A stretch of DNA of 50,943 nt from Paractinoplanes rishiriensis (lineage in GTDB: Bacteria > Actinomycetota > Actinomycetes > Mycobacteriales > Micromonosporaceae). Position numbers and translations under genes: made by a program. Position 1 is the stretch's first letter. Each line of letters opens with the position of its first letter. Shown piece after piece: positions 17,345 to 25,560 of this stretch. The stretch is taken from contig NZ_BOMV01000096.1 in the NCBI RefSeq assembly GCF_016862375.1, positions 1-50,943 of the forward strand, read 5' to 3'. Under the pieces are notes generated by a model. It ran no database searches, was not told where the DNA came from, and worked only from the letters and a program-made list of their open reading frames with translations.

Positions 17345-17700
17345 CGGATGGGAGTTCGTCCCGGGCGCCGACCCGACCACGAGTCCGACGACCCGCCGGT
17401 GACCACGCCGCCCCCGGCGACGCCGGCGCCCGGCGGATCGGCCAGCGCCGGCTACCGGACCACCAGCACCTGGCCCGGTGGGTTCCAGGGCGAGGTGACC
17501 GTGTCGGCGGGTAGCTCGCCGATCAACGGCTGGGCCATCGGGTGGACCCTGGCCAGCGGCCAGACCATCGGCCAGGTCTGGAACGGCACCTTGAGCGTCA
17601 ACGGCTCGGCAGTCACCGTGCGGAACGCCTCGTACAACGGTTCGCTGGCCGCCAACGCCTCGACCACCTTCGGCTTCATCGCGTTCGGGCTCGCCTTCTA
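17345..17700 (+). pseudogene. CBM2 (cellulose/chitin-binding) fragment of a lost secreted glycosidase
   Basis: Residues encoded at about 17437-17685 (GYRTTSTWPGGFQGEVTVSA, then SPINGWAIGWTLASGQTIGQ, WNGTLSV and VTVRNASYNGSLAANASTTF) are a clear carbohydrate-binding module family 2, preceded by a Pro/Thr linker (TTPPPATPAPGG). The linker frame and the frame just upstream (WEFVPGADPTTSPTT) are offset, so a frameshift lies near 17395. There is no signal peptide, no catalytic domain, and the module is cut after FGFIA before its final Cys strand. It abuts the preceding membrane-protein stop, which shows it was truncated by rearrangement. Confidence 0.75.
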
Positions 17701-17755
17701 CCCCTGCCCTGACAGTGACCTCGCCGTAGCACGGCAGGCCGGTGCCCTGGACGGC

Positions 17756-17783
17756 TTTCGACGTCTGGCGGACGCGGTATGAT
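17756..17783 (+). promoter_or_regulatory. Possible sigma-70-type promoter for the TrmH-like gene
   Basis: TTTCGA (17756-17761), a 16-bp spacer and TATGAT (17778-17783) lie about 70 bp upstream of the methyltransferase start. The -10 is near consensus, the -35 weak. Confidence 0.4.
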
Positions 17784-17851
17784 GGCGCCGCTAGCTTTGC
17801 CGTCGATGGCCCGCGTGCGCCGAGAAGCACGTCTCGCATGATCCTCGAAAT

Positions 17852-18394
17852 GTGGAGCGTATCCACCCACGTCCGGTGAGCCCCGCCATCCGCACCCGCA
17901 CGGCGCGGGAGATCCGGTCGGCCCGCCGTCCGCGCGGCCACCGCTGCTGGGGGCATCTCGTCGCGGCGCCGCTCTGGCCGATGCACGACGCCAACCTCGG
18001 CACCCTGCTGCGCACCTGCGACGCGGTCGGCGCCTGCCTCGCGGCGCCGTCCTTGCGGTGGGTGGACGAGGCCCTCGCCCGTGGCGACACGCTGCGCAAA
18101 CCTACCTGCGTGCACCGGATCGGCGATCCGCTGCGGTGGCTCGCCGCGGAGCGTGCGGCGGGCGCGTGCATCCTCGGGGTGGAACTCGCCGACGAGGCCG
18201 TCCGGCTCGCCGACCTGCCGGTTGCCCGGCGCCGGACCGTGATGGTGCTCGGGCATGAGGCGAGCGGCATCCCACCGGAGGCGCTCGACCTGCTCGACGG
18301 CGCCGTGGAGATCCCGATGATCGGCACCGGGATGAGCCTCAATGTCGCGGTCGCCGGCTCGTTGGTGCTGTACAAACTCGCCGGCCTGCTGTGA
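17852..18394 (+). CDS. TrmH/SpoU-family RNA methyltransferase
   Basis: SPOUT-fold enzymes transfer methyl from SAM to a 2'-OH of tRNA or rRNA. The 180-aa product carries motif 1 NLGTLLRTCDAVGA, motif 2 VMVLGHEASGIPPEALDLLD and motif 3 IPMIGTGMSLNVAVAGSLVLY, which form the SAM-binding knot. The length suits a minimal TrmH-like enzyme without an extra RNA-binding domain. The start is uncertain: ATG at 17852 or GTG at 17876. The gene lies between two decayed carbohydrate-binding fragments (CBM2 upstream, RICIN downstream), so it may have been dropped into, or survived within, a collapsed glycosidase locus. The exact RNA target cannot be read from sequence. Confidence 0.85.
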   Translation: MERIHPRPVSPAIRTRTAREIRSARRPRGHRCWGHLVAAPLWPMHDANLGTLLRTCDAVGACLAAPSLRWVDEALARGDTLRKPTCVHRIGDPLRWLAAERAAGACILGVELADEAVRLADLPVARRRTVMVLGHEASGIPPEALDLLDGAVEIPMIGTGMSLNVAVAGSLVLYKLAGLL

Positions 18395-18599
18395 CCTTGA
18401 GACGCGCCGAGTGTGTGGTTGCCGAAGTCCATCCCCAAGGAGCGGCGTGCATCGTCCCGGCGCGAGTCACCGGCCCGCAGCGGCGCGATTGCGGGCCTGC
18501 GGCGAATGTCAGCGGCTCAGCGGCTCACCCGCAGCGGCGGTCGGCTGAGCGCGGGCCGGCGGCCAGGGCGACCAGGAACTCGCCGTCGCCTGCCGACCG

Positions 18600-18989
18600 C
18601 CACCCGCACCACCCTGGCCGCCGGCCGGATCAACCTCGGCAACCCTGGCCAAGGTCGAACTACCCGGCACCATCCCCGCCGTCGGCTCTTCGACCGGCGG
18701 GCCCACCCCCGGCACCAGCTACCGGCTGCAGAATGTCACCTCCGGCCTGCTGCTTGACAGCGGCGGCAGCACCACCGGCGGCAGCCCCGTCAATCAATGG
18801 ACCTGGGATCCCAGCCCCAACCTCCAATGGCGTTTCGTCGTCGACGTCGGCGGCGGCTACCACCAGATCATCAACCATGCCAACGGCATGGCCGTCGACG
18901 GCGGCGGCGCCACCACCTCCGGCGCCGCGGCCAAACAATAGCCCTGGACCAACGGCACCAACCTGCAATGGAACCTGGTCCCCGCCTGA
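18600..18989 (+). pseudogene. RICIN-type (CBM13) lectin fragment with an in-frame stop
   Basis: From about 18711 the frame encodes GTSYRLQNVTSGLLLDSGGS, then SPVNQWTWDPSPNLQWRF and YHQIINHANGMAVDGGG, a RICIN B-type beta-trefoil with its QxW repeats. A TAG at 18939-18941 interrupts the last repeat; after it NLQWNLVPA and a TGA at 18987 complete the domain. A Gly/Thr/Pro linker lies just upstream and a possible shifted module end (TLAAGRINLGN) near 18610. No signal peptide or catalytic domain remains. Together with the CBM2 fragment at 17.4 kb, it is probably debris of one or two secreted polysaccharide hydrolases. Confidence 0.7.
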
Positions 18990-19000
18990 GCTCTGGGGAC

Positions 19001-19795
19001 TCATGGCCCAACCTCCCGGGCAGGCGAGGGCACGCCTTTCCGCTGAAGGACGGGGCCAGGGTGAGCCCGGAACCGCTCGGACGGCAGGAACTCGCCAAGG
19101 CCCGCCACCACCGTCCAGAGCCCGGCCAGCGCCCACCAGACGAGCTGATACCCCGAGCCGGCGAACAGCGGCAGCACGAACTGGGCGGACGTGTCGATGA
19201 CGGCGTGGCTGAGGATCACCAGGGGCAGACCGGCCGTGCTGGCGTTGTAGAGCCGGCTCAGGAACACCGCCTGGGCGACGACCAGGATGAGGAACTGCAC
19301 CACGGGGCGCTGCCGGGTCGGTTCGGAGACGAGCAGCGGCAGGTGCCACACCGCCCAGACCGCGCCGAGCAGCAGCGCCGCGGGCAGCCTGGTCATGCGT
19401 TGCTGCAGCCGGGGCAGGGCGAAGCCGCGCCAGCCGACCTCCTCGAACAGACCCACCAGCACGACCGTGGACCCGAACGCGGCGGCGACCTGCACCCAGT
19501 CGGGCCGGGCGGTGACGGCGGCCACCGGCGAGGCGCCGGCCGCGACGGCCAGCGCCGCCGCCAGCCCGAGGACAGCCAGCGGGACCAGCACGGCTGCCAG
19601 ATACCAGCGCGCCGGTGCCCGCCAGCGGCCCAGTTGGGCGTACAGCTGCCTCGAGGTGTGGGTCAGCGCGGCCACGACGGCGGCCGCGAGCAGCGGGCCG
19701 AACGGCACCATGGGGCTGCTGGCGGGGTTGAGCAGGATCAGCGGCCAGGGCAGCCAGGACAGCAGGAAGGCCAGGACGAAGTAGAAGGCGGTCAT
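19001..19795 (-). CDS. CPBP-family intramembrane metalloprotease (CAAX protease/Abi-like)
   Basis: CPBP proteins are intramembrane glutamyl/metal proteases used in prenyl-protein maturation and, in bacteria, often in bacteriocin self-immunity. The 264-aa product has about seven TM helices. The family motifs are FEEVGWRGF (EExxxR), WAVWHLPLL (the F/WxxH motif) and LSHAVIDTSAQF (HxxxN/D/B), so the active site is complete. The ATG at 19795 overlaps the stop of the preceding gene (ATGA), and both follow the tandem-CPBP gene, making a three-gene operon on the minus strand, divergent from the SARP regulator. Confidence 0.85.
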   Translation of the reverse strand: MTAFYFVLAFLLSWLPWPLILLNPASSPMVPFGPLLAAAVVAALTHTSRQLYAQLGRWRAPARWYLAAVLVPLAVLGLAAALAVAAGASPVAAVTARPDWVQVAAAFGSTVVLVGLFEEVGWRGFALPRLQQRMTRLPAALLLGAVWAVWHLPLLVSEPTRQRPVVQFLILVVAQAVFLSRLYNASTAGLPLVILSHAVIDTSAQFVLPLFAGSGYQLVWWALAGLWTVVAGLGEFLPSERFRAHPGPVLQRKGVPSPAREVGP

Positions 19796-20424
19796 GACCG
19801 GGCCGCCCGCCACACCATGGCCCCGCCGGCGACGGCCAGCAGGCCCGCGCCGACCGGCTGGGTGACCAGGCTCGCGCCGGTGGTGGCCATGCCGAGGGCG
19901 GCGCCGAGCAGATAGAAGACCACCGCGGCGGCGGCCCAGAGGACCCCGGCCCACCGGGCGAACACCCCGGACCGCGCGACGGCGACGCCGAGGACGATGC
20001 TTCCGCCGACCACCAGCAGCACCGCGAGCAGCGTGATGACGGTCATCGCGTCGGCGAACTCCATCGTCATGACCTCCCGGTTGCCGCGCAGATAGGCCTG
20101 GCCGATCGGCGGCGTGGCAAATGTGGAAATCACTCCGGGGACGGTGAACAGCACGTGGCCGGTCACCGACAGCGCCATGCCGACGATGGCCGCCCGCTGT
20201 CTGATGGCCGCGCCGAGGGCGAAGGTGCCGAGTACGACGAGTACTGATCCGACGACGTTCGTGGCGATGTGTTTGATCAGGTAGGAGTCGGTGCTGACGA
20301 ACCGGGCCCAGCTCTCGGGGTCGGTGACCTGGTCGGGCTGCGGGGTGAGGGTGCCGGCCACGAGGAGCAGTGCGTAGAGCGGCAGGGTGGTCAGGCCGAG
20401 GGTGACAGCGGTGCGATCACGCAT
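19792..20424 (-). CDS. Six-TM membrane protein of unknown function (DUF4386-like)
   Basis: The 210-aa product has about six hydrophobic helices, including LTTLPLYALLLVAGTL, VVGSVLVVLGTFALGAA, ITLLAVLLVVGGSIVLGVA, WAGVLWAAAAVVFYLLGAAL and VGAGLLAVAGGAMVW. The loop LTPQPDQVTDPESWARFVS after helix one and the overall form resemble DUF4386-type proteins, but this is a weak call. AAAGGA lies eight bases before the ATG. It overlaps the upstream tandem-CPBP gene by 8 bp and the downstream CPBP gene by 4 bp, so it is probably part of the same complex or pathway. Confidence 0.6.
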   Translation of the reverse strand: MRDRTAVTLGLTTLPLYALLLVAGTLTPQPDQVTDPESWARFVSTDSYLIKHIATNVVGSVLVVLGTFALGAAIRQRAAIVGMALSVTGHVLFTVPGVISTFATPPIGQAYLRGNREVMTMEFADAMTVITLLAVLLVVGGSIVLGVAVARSGVFARWAGVLWAAAAVVFYLLGAALGMATTGASLVTQPVGAGLLAVAGGAMVWRAARS

Positions 20425-22048
20425 GGCGAAGTCCTTTCCGGGTGGTGACCGCCGACGCGGCCAGGGTGGTGAGGATGACGACGAGTCCGAGCAGGAGCAG
20501 GGCCGTTCCGCCGCCGCCGGGCTGACGGAACAGCTGGGGGACGAGGGCGATGCCGGCGGCGTTGGCGGCGGCGTGGACGAGCCCGGCCAGCGCGACGCTG
20601 CGGGTGCGCTGGTAGATCCAGCCGAGCAGCACCCGGGTGAAGAAGGCGGCGACCAGGATCAGGCCGAACTGGGCCAGCCCCTGACCGAACGTGCCGCCGA
20701 AGACCAGCGAGAGGTGCTGGAGAGCGAAGAACGGCGTGGTCAGCAGGACCGCCCGCCACGGTCCGAACCGGTCCTGCAGCGGCCCTTGGAAGAAGCCCGT
20801 CCAGACCGTCTCCTCCCACAGGTTCGTGGTGAGGAACTGGAAGGCCAGCGCCGGCAGGAACACGGTGACGTAGGCGGTCGCGGCCTCGGCGGCGGTCACG
20901 CCGGACGGCGCCGGCAGGGCGGTGAGCAGGGTGAGTGCCGGCACGGCGACCAACGGCAGGAGATACCAGGCGGGGTGGACGCGGAACCGGACCATCGACC
21001 GGGCCAGTTCGCGGAGGCCGTCGGCGCCCCGGGCGATCCGGGTGATGACGAGCGCCGGCAGCAGCAGGAACAGCAGGGTCGGCAGGATCAGATACAGCTC
21101 GATGTTCCAGTCGGCGCCGTAGACCCGGTGCGCGATCACCGGCACGAAAGCCGCGGCCTGCCCGAGCGTGCTGAAGACGATCAGAAAGAAAGCGTGCGGG
21201 TGCCGGCGGATGAAGGCGATGACGTCGCGCTGTGCCAGGGCCACGGTGACCGTGAGGAGCAAAAGCACAGTCAAAATCCCGATCTGGTACGCGCTGCCGT
21301 GAAGCACCGCGGCGACGATGCCGTTCGGGTTGTTGGTTCGGTTGAAGACGGTGTGCAGCAGCGCGAACGCGAGCACGCTGCCCCCGGCGCCCCGCATCAC
21401 CAGTCCGCCCAGCGGCCGTACGAGGGTCCCGAGCAGGACGTAGGCCGGCAGCGCAACCAGCACCGAGGTGAGCGTGAAGTCGCCGATGAAGGCCAGCGGC
21501 CAGTGCACCAGCCCGAACGGAACGGCGGTGATCAGCCCGGCGACCACGGCGCTGTGCCGCTGCTCGAGCCGGGTCTGCACGACCCCGGCCCACGCCGTTT
21601 CCTCCCACAGGTTCACCAGCAGCAGGTTGATCAGCAGTTGCCCGAGCTGCACCGGGATGAGTCGCACCGGGTCGTCCGGCCGCCACGTGTCGCCGAGCAG
21701 CAGCCCCGCGGCGACGGTCAGCACGGGTATCGCGGTCAGGGCGAGCAGCCAGTAGCGCAGCGGGAAGCGCCATCGCACGGCCCGGCGGAAGAGCTGCCGC
21801 ACGCCGGCCCGGCCGTCGGCCGCCCAGGTTACGAAGACGGCGGCCGGCAGCAGGGCGAACGCGGTCAGCAGCAGCCCGGCCAACTCGTCGGGAGCGAACG
21901 GGAGGCGTTCGATCAGGTCTCCGCCGGGGATCACCCGGTGCGTCGCGAGGGCCACGAGGAACATCGCCGGATAGGCGATCGAGAAGACGATGACCACCAG
22001 GGCGGTGATCGGATGGCGCGCCACGACCTGCTTCATCGACGTTTGCAT
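20417..22048 (-). CDS. Tandem-duplicated CPBP intramembrane protease
   Basis: The 543-aa product contains two copies of a CPBP unit, residues about 1-270 and 275-543, each with about seven or eight TM helices. Copy one has LWEETAWAGVVQTRLEQ, PFGLVHWPL and LLHTVFNRTNNPNG; copy two has LWEETVWTGFFQGPLQD, PFFALQHLSL and LVHAAANAAG. Both therefore keep the EExxxR-like and histidine motifs (Trp/Gly replacing part of the R position). A typical CPBP protein is 220-300 aa, so this is a fused duplication. The ATG at 22048 (MQTSMKQVVARHP) is followed by an alternative at 22036. First gene of a three-gene membrane operon, divergent from the SARP gene 70 bp away. Confidence 0.85.
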   Translation of the reverse strand: MQTSMKQVVARHPITALVVIVFSIAYPAMFLVALATHRVIPGGDLIERLPFAPDELAGLLLTAFALLPAAVFVTWAADGRAGVRQLFRRAVRWRFPLRYWLLALTAIPVLTVAAGLLLGDTWRPDDPVRLIPVQLGQLLINLLLVNLWEETAWAGVVQTRLEQRHSAVVAGLITAVPFGLVHWPLAFIGDFTLTSVLVALPAYVLLGTLVRPLGGLVMRGAGGSVLAFALLHTVFNRTNNPNGIVAAVLHGSAYQIGILTVLLLLTVTVALAQRDVIAFIRRHPHAFFLIVFSTLGQAAAFVPVIAHRVYGADWNIELYLILPTLLFLLLPALVITRIARGADGLRELARSMVRFRVHPAWYLLPLVAVPALTLLTALPAPSGVTAAEAATAYVTVFLPALAFQFLTTNLWEETVWTGFFQGPLQDRFGPWRAVLLTTPFFALQHLSLVFGGTFGQGLAQFGLILVAAFFTRVLLGWIYQRTRSVALAGLVHAAANAAGIALVPQLFRQPGGGGTALLLLGLVVILTTLAASAVTTRKGLRHA

Positions 22049-22118
22049 GGCTGCAGGCTCACCGGTCGGGCTTGCCGCACCTTTGAACGTCGCTTGCAGA
22101 AATGGAAGACTCCCCGCC

Positions 22119-25100
22119 ATGCGGGTGGGGCTGATCGGCCCGGTGTCGGCGCGGTCCGGGGCCGTGTCCCTCAGGCTGGGCGGGCTCAAGCAGCGGGCGG
22201 TGTTCGCGCTGCTGGCCCTGAACGCGGGACGGGTCGTGCCGCTCGACCGGTTCGTCGACGAGCTGTGGCCCGAGGAGCCGCCGGCCCGCGCGACGCTCGG
22301 CCTCCAGTCATACGTGTCGCGCCTGCGCCGCGAGCTGGCCGCCGCGGCCGCCGCCGACCCGGAGGTGCCGCAGTTGCTGACCCGCCCGCCCGGCTGGCAG
22401 CTCGACCTGGACCCGGCGCTGGTCGACGTGTCCCGCTTCGAAGACCTGGTGGACCGCGCCCGGCACACCTCCGGCGCGGAGGCGGCCGCCCTGCTCGCCG
22501 AGGCGCGGCGCCTGTGGTGCGGGGAACCTCTGGCCGACCTGCAGGCGTTGTCCTTCGCCCGGGCCGAGGCCGTCCGGCTGACCGAGCTGCGGCTCGACGC
22601 CGACGAGCTGGCGCTGGAGGCGGCCCTGGTCGCCGGGGACGCCGAGGCCGCCGTCATCGCGGGTAGCCGCTTCGTCGCGGAGAACCCGTTCCGGGAGCGA
22701 GGCTGGCGGGCGTTCGCGCTCGGCCTCTACCGCACCGGCCGGCAGTCGGAAGCCCTCGCCGCCGTGGCCCGCCTGCGGCGGACGCTCGCCGACGAACTCG
22801 GCCTCGACCTCTCCCCGGAGACAGCGGCGATCGAGAGCGGCATGCTGCGGCACGACCCGGCGCTGACGTTCGCGCCGCGCCCCGATCCGGTGGCCGCCCA
22901 GCCCTCTGCCGCCCAGCCGTCTGCCGCCCAGCCCTCTGCCGCGCAGCCCTCTGCCGCCCAGCCGGCGGACGACCGCCTGCTCGGCCGGGACGCCGCGCTC
23001 GCCGCCGTCGACCAGGCCGTGAGCCGGGCCTGCTCCGGGCGCGGTTCGTTGCTCCTGCTGGAGGCGTCCGCCGGCGCCGGTAAGACCACGCTGCTGCGCG
23101 CGGTGGCCGAACGCACCACCGCGGCCGGCGGCCATGCCGTCGCCGGTTCCGGTGTGGGCATCGGCGCCATGCCCGCGCTGTGGCCGTGGGTGACGATCGT
23201 CCGCGCGGTCGCGGCGCTGCTTCCGGACGACGGGGCACTGGCCACCGGCGGCGCCGCCGGCCAGGCGCTGACCCTCATGCGGTCCGGCGGTCCGGCCGGC
23301 GCCGACCGCTCGCAGACGCAGCTCTTCCGTGGCGTCGTCGACCTGTTGCTGGCCGCCCGCGCCGGTGGCCCGCTGGCCGTCGTGCTGGACGACCTGCAGT
23401 GGGTCGACCCGGACAGCCGCACGCTGCTCGCGCTGGCCGTCGACGAGCTGGTCGAGCACGGCGTGCTGTTCGCGGTGGCGGTGCGCACCGAGGAGCCGGG
23501 CACCGAGGAGGTGGCCGCGACACTGCGCGGGGTCCGGCGCGACGCGGTCGTGCGGGTGCCGCTGCCCGGGCTCGCCGCCGGCGACGTGGCCGAGATCCTC
23601 CACCGGCTGTCCGGCAGCGCGCCGGACACCGAGGTCGCCGCGGCGGTTCACCGGCGCACCCTGGGCAACCCGTTTTTCGTCGGCGAGGTCGTCCGGCTGC
23701 TGGTCAGCGAGCATCGGCTGCACCCGGCGGCGGTGGACGAGGCGCTGCCGACCGAGGTCGAAGAGGTGCTGCGCCGGCGGCTGGAGCGGCTGCCGCAGCA
23801 GACGGTCGCGCTGCTCACGGTGGTCGCGCTGGCCGGACCGATCGGGGTGGACACGCTGGCCACGGTGTCCGGCCTGGACGCCGACGCGGTCCTCGACGCC
23901 TGCGAGAGCGCACTGCTGGCCGAACTGCTCGTCGAGCACGGACCCGGGTTCGCGCTGCGCCACGACCTGATCCGTCAGACGCTCGAGCGGGGCGTGTCGC
24001 AGGCCCGCCGCGTACGCTTGCACGCCCGCCTGGCCGACGCCCTGCGTGCCCGCAGTGCCCTCAGTGACCGCAGTGCCCTCAGTGACCGCAGTGCCCTCGC
24101 TCCCGAGGAGATCGTCGCGGTCGCCCGCCACCTGGTGCTCGCCGAGCCCGCGGTCGGCCCCGCCGCCGTGCCCTACCTCGCCGCCGCGGCCGACGACGCC
24201 ATGAATCGCAACTGCTACCGGGAGGCGGAGCGGTTCCTTGACCAGGCGCTCGACCTGGCGAGCCGGGCACCGGACCGCGAGGAGGGCGCCCGGCTCGCCG
24301 GGACCGTCCGGGGCCGGATGTCGGTTGTTCGCACGTGGAGCGGCCAGCAGCCGGCCGCCACCGTCCTGGACGACACCGAACCGGACCTCGACGAAAGCCC
24401 GGCCGGTTGGGTGAACATCCGGCTCACCCGGGCGCTGACGGGCCGTTATGCCGAGGCCGTCGAGGCCGCCGAACATGCGCTCACCGTGGCGCGCGCCCCG
24501 GCCGCCGTCGCTGCCGCGCACTTCGTCGCCGGCTGGGGGCAGTGCGTGCGCGGCCGGCTGGACGAGTCCGACCGGCATTTCCGGGCGTTCGAGGCGATCG
24601 GCGGCCTGCAGGTGCCGGCGGTGGGCGTCGCGGCCGCCGGCTATGCGGCCCTCGTCGCCCACTGCCGCGGCGACGACGCGACCGCCGACCGGCACGAGAC
24701 ACGCGCCCGGGTCCGGGCCGGAACAAACCCGGCCGTCGTGATGGAGGCCGACCTCTACGCCGCGTGGCTGCGCGCCATGCGCGGCGACGCCGACGGGTGC
24801 CGCGCCTGGGCCGCTGCCTGCGCCGCGGCCGCCGACCTGGGCCCGCTGTACGGCATCCACGCGGAAATGCTTCTCGCCTGGGCCGACGCGGCGCTCGGCG
24901 ATCCCGGCGGGGCCCGCCGCTGCGATCAGGCGTACGACCGCTTCGCGGCGTCCGGGGTGCTCATGTTCGCGCCGTTCTACCTGCTGCTGCGCGCCGAGGC
25001 GCACGCCCTGGCCGGCCACGCCGGCCGGGCCGCCGCCCTGGTCGCCGAGTCGGCCGCCCGCAGCGCCGAGCTCGGCGACGTCTGCCGCGTGCCCCGGCTG

Positions 25101-25145
25101 CTGAGGCTGGCCGAGGACCGCGTGCAAACATCGCGCAAGCCGTGA
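22119..25145 (+). CDS. SARP/BTAD-domain regulator with AAA ATPase and TPR-like region (AfsR-like)
   Basis: These proteins bind direct repeats near the -35 region and activate secondary-metabolite or cluster-linked genes. The 1008-aa product has an N-terminal OmpR-type winged helix (LGGLKQRAVFALLALNAGRV...LWPEEPPARATLGLQSYVSR), a BTAD helical domain (to about residue 250), a Pro-Ser-Ala-Gln linker of 5-residue repeats, then an ATPase with Walker A SAGAGKTT (about 317) and Walker B VVLDDLQWVD (about 422). The rest is TPR-like helices with no C-terminal LuxR HTH. The ATG at 22119 (MRVGLIGPVSARSG) starts the DNA-binding domain exactly. It is divergent from the CPBP operon, which it probably controls. 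Confidence 0.9.
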   Translation: MRVGLIGPVSARSGAVSLRLGGLKQRAVFALLALNAGRVVPLDRFVDELWPEEPPARATLGLQSYVSRLRRELAAAAAADPEVPQLLTRPPGWQLDLDPALVDVSRFEDLVDRARHTSGAEAAALLAEARRLWCGEPLADLQALSFARAEAVRLTELRLDADELALEAALVAGDAEAAVIAGSRFVAENPFRERGWRAFALGLYRTGRQSEALAAVARLRRTLADELGLDLSPETAAIESGMLRHDPALTFAPRPDPVAAQPSAAQPSAAQPSAAQPSAAQPADDRLLGRDAALAAVDQAVSRACSGRGSLLLLEASAGAGKTTLLRAVAERTTAAGGHAVAGSGVGIGAMPALWPWVTIVRAVAALLPDDGALATGGAAGQALTLMRSGGPAGADRSQTQLFRGVVDLLLAARAGGPLAVVLDDLQWVDPDSRTLLALAVDELVEHGVLFAVAVRTEEPGTEEVAATLRGVRRDAVVRVPLPGLAAGDVAEILHRLSGSAPDTEVAAAVHRRTLGNPFFVGEVVRLLVSEHRLHPAAVDEALPTEVEEVLRRRLERLPQQTVALLTVVALAGPIGVDTLATVSGLDADAVLDACESALLAELLVEHGPGFALRHDLIRQTLERGVSQARRVRLHARLADALRARSALSDRSALSDRSALAPEEIVAVARHLVLAEPAVGPAAVPYLAAAADDAMNRNCYREAERFLDQALDLASRAPDREEGARLAGTVRGRMSVVRTWSGQQPAATVLDDTEPDLDESPAGWVNIRLTRALTGRYAEAVEAAEHALTVARAPAAVAAAHFVAGWGQCVRGRLDESDRHFRAFEAIGGLQVPAVGVAAAGYAALVAHCRGDDATADRHETRARVRAGTNPAVVMEADLYAAWLRAMRGDADGCRAWAAACAAAADLGPLYGIHAEMLLAWADAALGDPGGARRCDQAYDRFAASGVLMFAPFYLLLRAEAHALAGHAGRAAALVAESAARSAELGDVCRVPRLLRLAEDRVQTSRKP
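22893..22967 (+). repeat. 15-bp tandem repeat, five copies, in the SARP linker
   Basis: Five copies of a GCCGCCCAGCCCTCT-like unit encode (AAQPS)4 followed by AAQPA, a flexible linker between the BTAD and ATPase domains. The copies differ at one or two third positions, so slippage could change their number. Confidence 0.85.
24051..24098 (+). repeat. 18-bp tandem repeat in the SARP gene
   Basis: Two full copies and a partial third copy of CGCAGTGCCCTCAGTGAC encode RSALSD repeats in the TPR-like region. The copies are identical at nucleotide level, so the expansion is recent. Confidence 0.85.
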
Positions 25146-25161
25146 CGGGCACCGTTAGCGC

Positions 25162-25515
25162 ATGTCGCACGATCTCGTTTTCCGCCGGGTGCCGCCGGGC
25201 CGCCGCGACGTCGCCCGGCGTTTCGTCCCGGTCCCCGGCGACCCGGACGCGACCTGGTGGGAGCTGGTCGACGTCGCGGCCGCGTCAGCCGGCCCGCCCG
25301 CCGCGGTGGCCCTGACTCGCACCGGCGACGACGGGGTGGTCCGGGTCGTCGGGCTGCACGGCGCTCCGGTGGGCCGGCTCGTCCGGGAACTCGTCGCGGC
25401 CCTGCGCCGCACCGACGCGGTCGCCGTCGAGATCGCCGATGCCCCCGGCGTCCTCGAGGGGCTGAGCTGCGAGCAGGCCGAGCGCGTCGGCAACCACCTG
25501 GTCGTCCCTCTCTGA
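25162..25515 (+). CDS. Small cytoplasmic protein, function unknown
   Basis: The 117-aa product is soluble, with alternating strands and one amphipathic helix (VGRLVRELVAALRRTD). It has no cysteine pair or catalytic motif I can name. It begins 16 bp after the SARP stop and reads in the same direction, so it is probably co-transcribed with the regulator. No clear ribosome-binding site precedes the ATG, which again suggests coupling. Beyond its stop lies a 26-bp repeat that is the tail of a GGDEF gene. Confidence 0.55.
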   Translation: MSHDLVFRRVPPGRRDVARRFVPVPGDPDATWWELVDVAAASAGPPAAVALTRTGDDGVVRVVGLHGAPVGRLVRELVAALRRTDAVAVEIADAPGVLEGLSCEQAERVGNHLVVPL

Positions 25516-25520
25516 GGAGC

Positions 25521-25546
25521 GTCAGAAGCAGACGCGGTTCCGGCCG
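25521..25546. repeat. Left copy of a 26-bp direct repeat flanking the GH15-MFS segment
   Basis: Matches 28916-28941 at 25 of 26 bases (GTCAG[A/G]AGCAGACG...). Both copies lie at the 3' end of a GGDEF coding sequence. Confidence 0.85.
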
Positions 25547-25560
25547 GCTGGACCCTTCGG
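25522..25560 (-). pseudogene. GGDEF-gene 3' tail remnant
   Basis: Read on the minus strand, this short stretch encodes KGPAGRNRVCF then TGA, the usual last residues of a GGDEF (diguanylate cyclase) domain. It is almost identical to the end of the GGDEF gene at 28917 (GRNRVCS, TGA). Nothing of the cyclase remains upstream; the GH15 stop codon follows at once. It is a scar, not a gene. Confidence 0.7.

Noticed and set aside
16139..18256. 705-codon minus-strand frame
   Set aside because: Antisense to three plus-strand genes and the CBM2 fragment; the TrmH motifs are on the plus strand and the minus frame is Arg/Gly/His-rich with no family resemblance.
22308..25127. 939-codon minus-strand frame
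   Set aside because: Shadow of the SARP gene caused by high third-position GC; the plus strand carries Walker and BTAD motifs.
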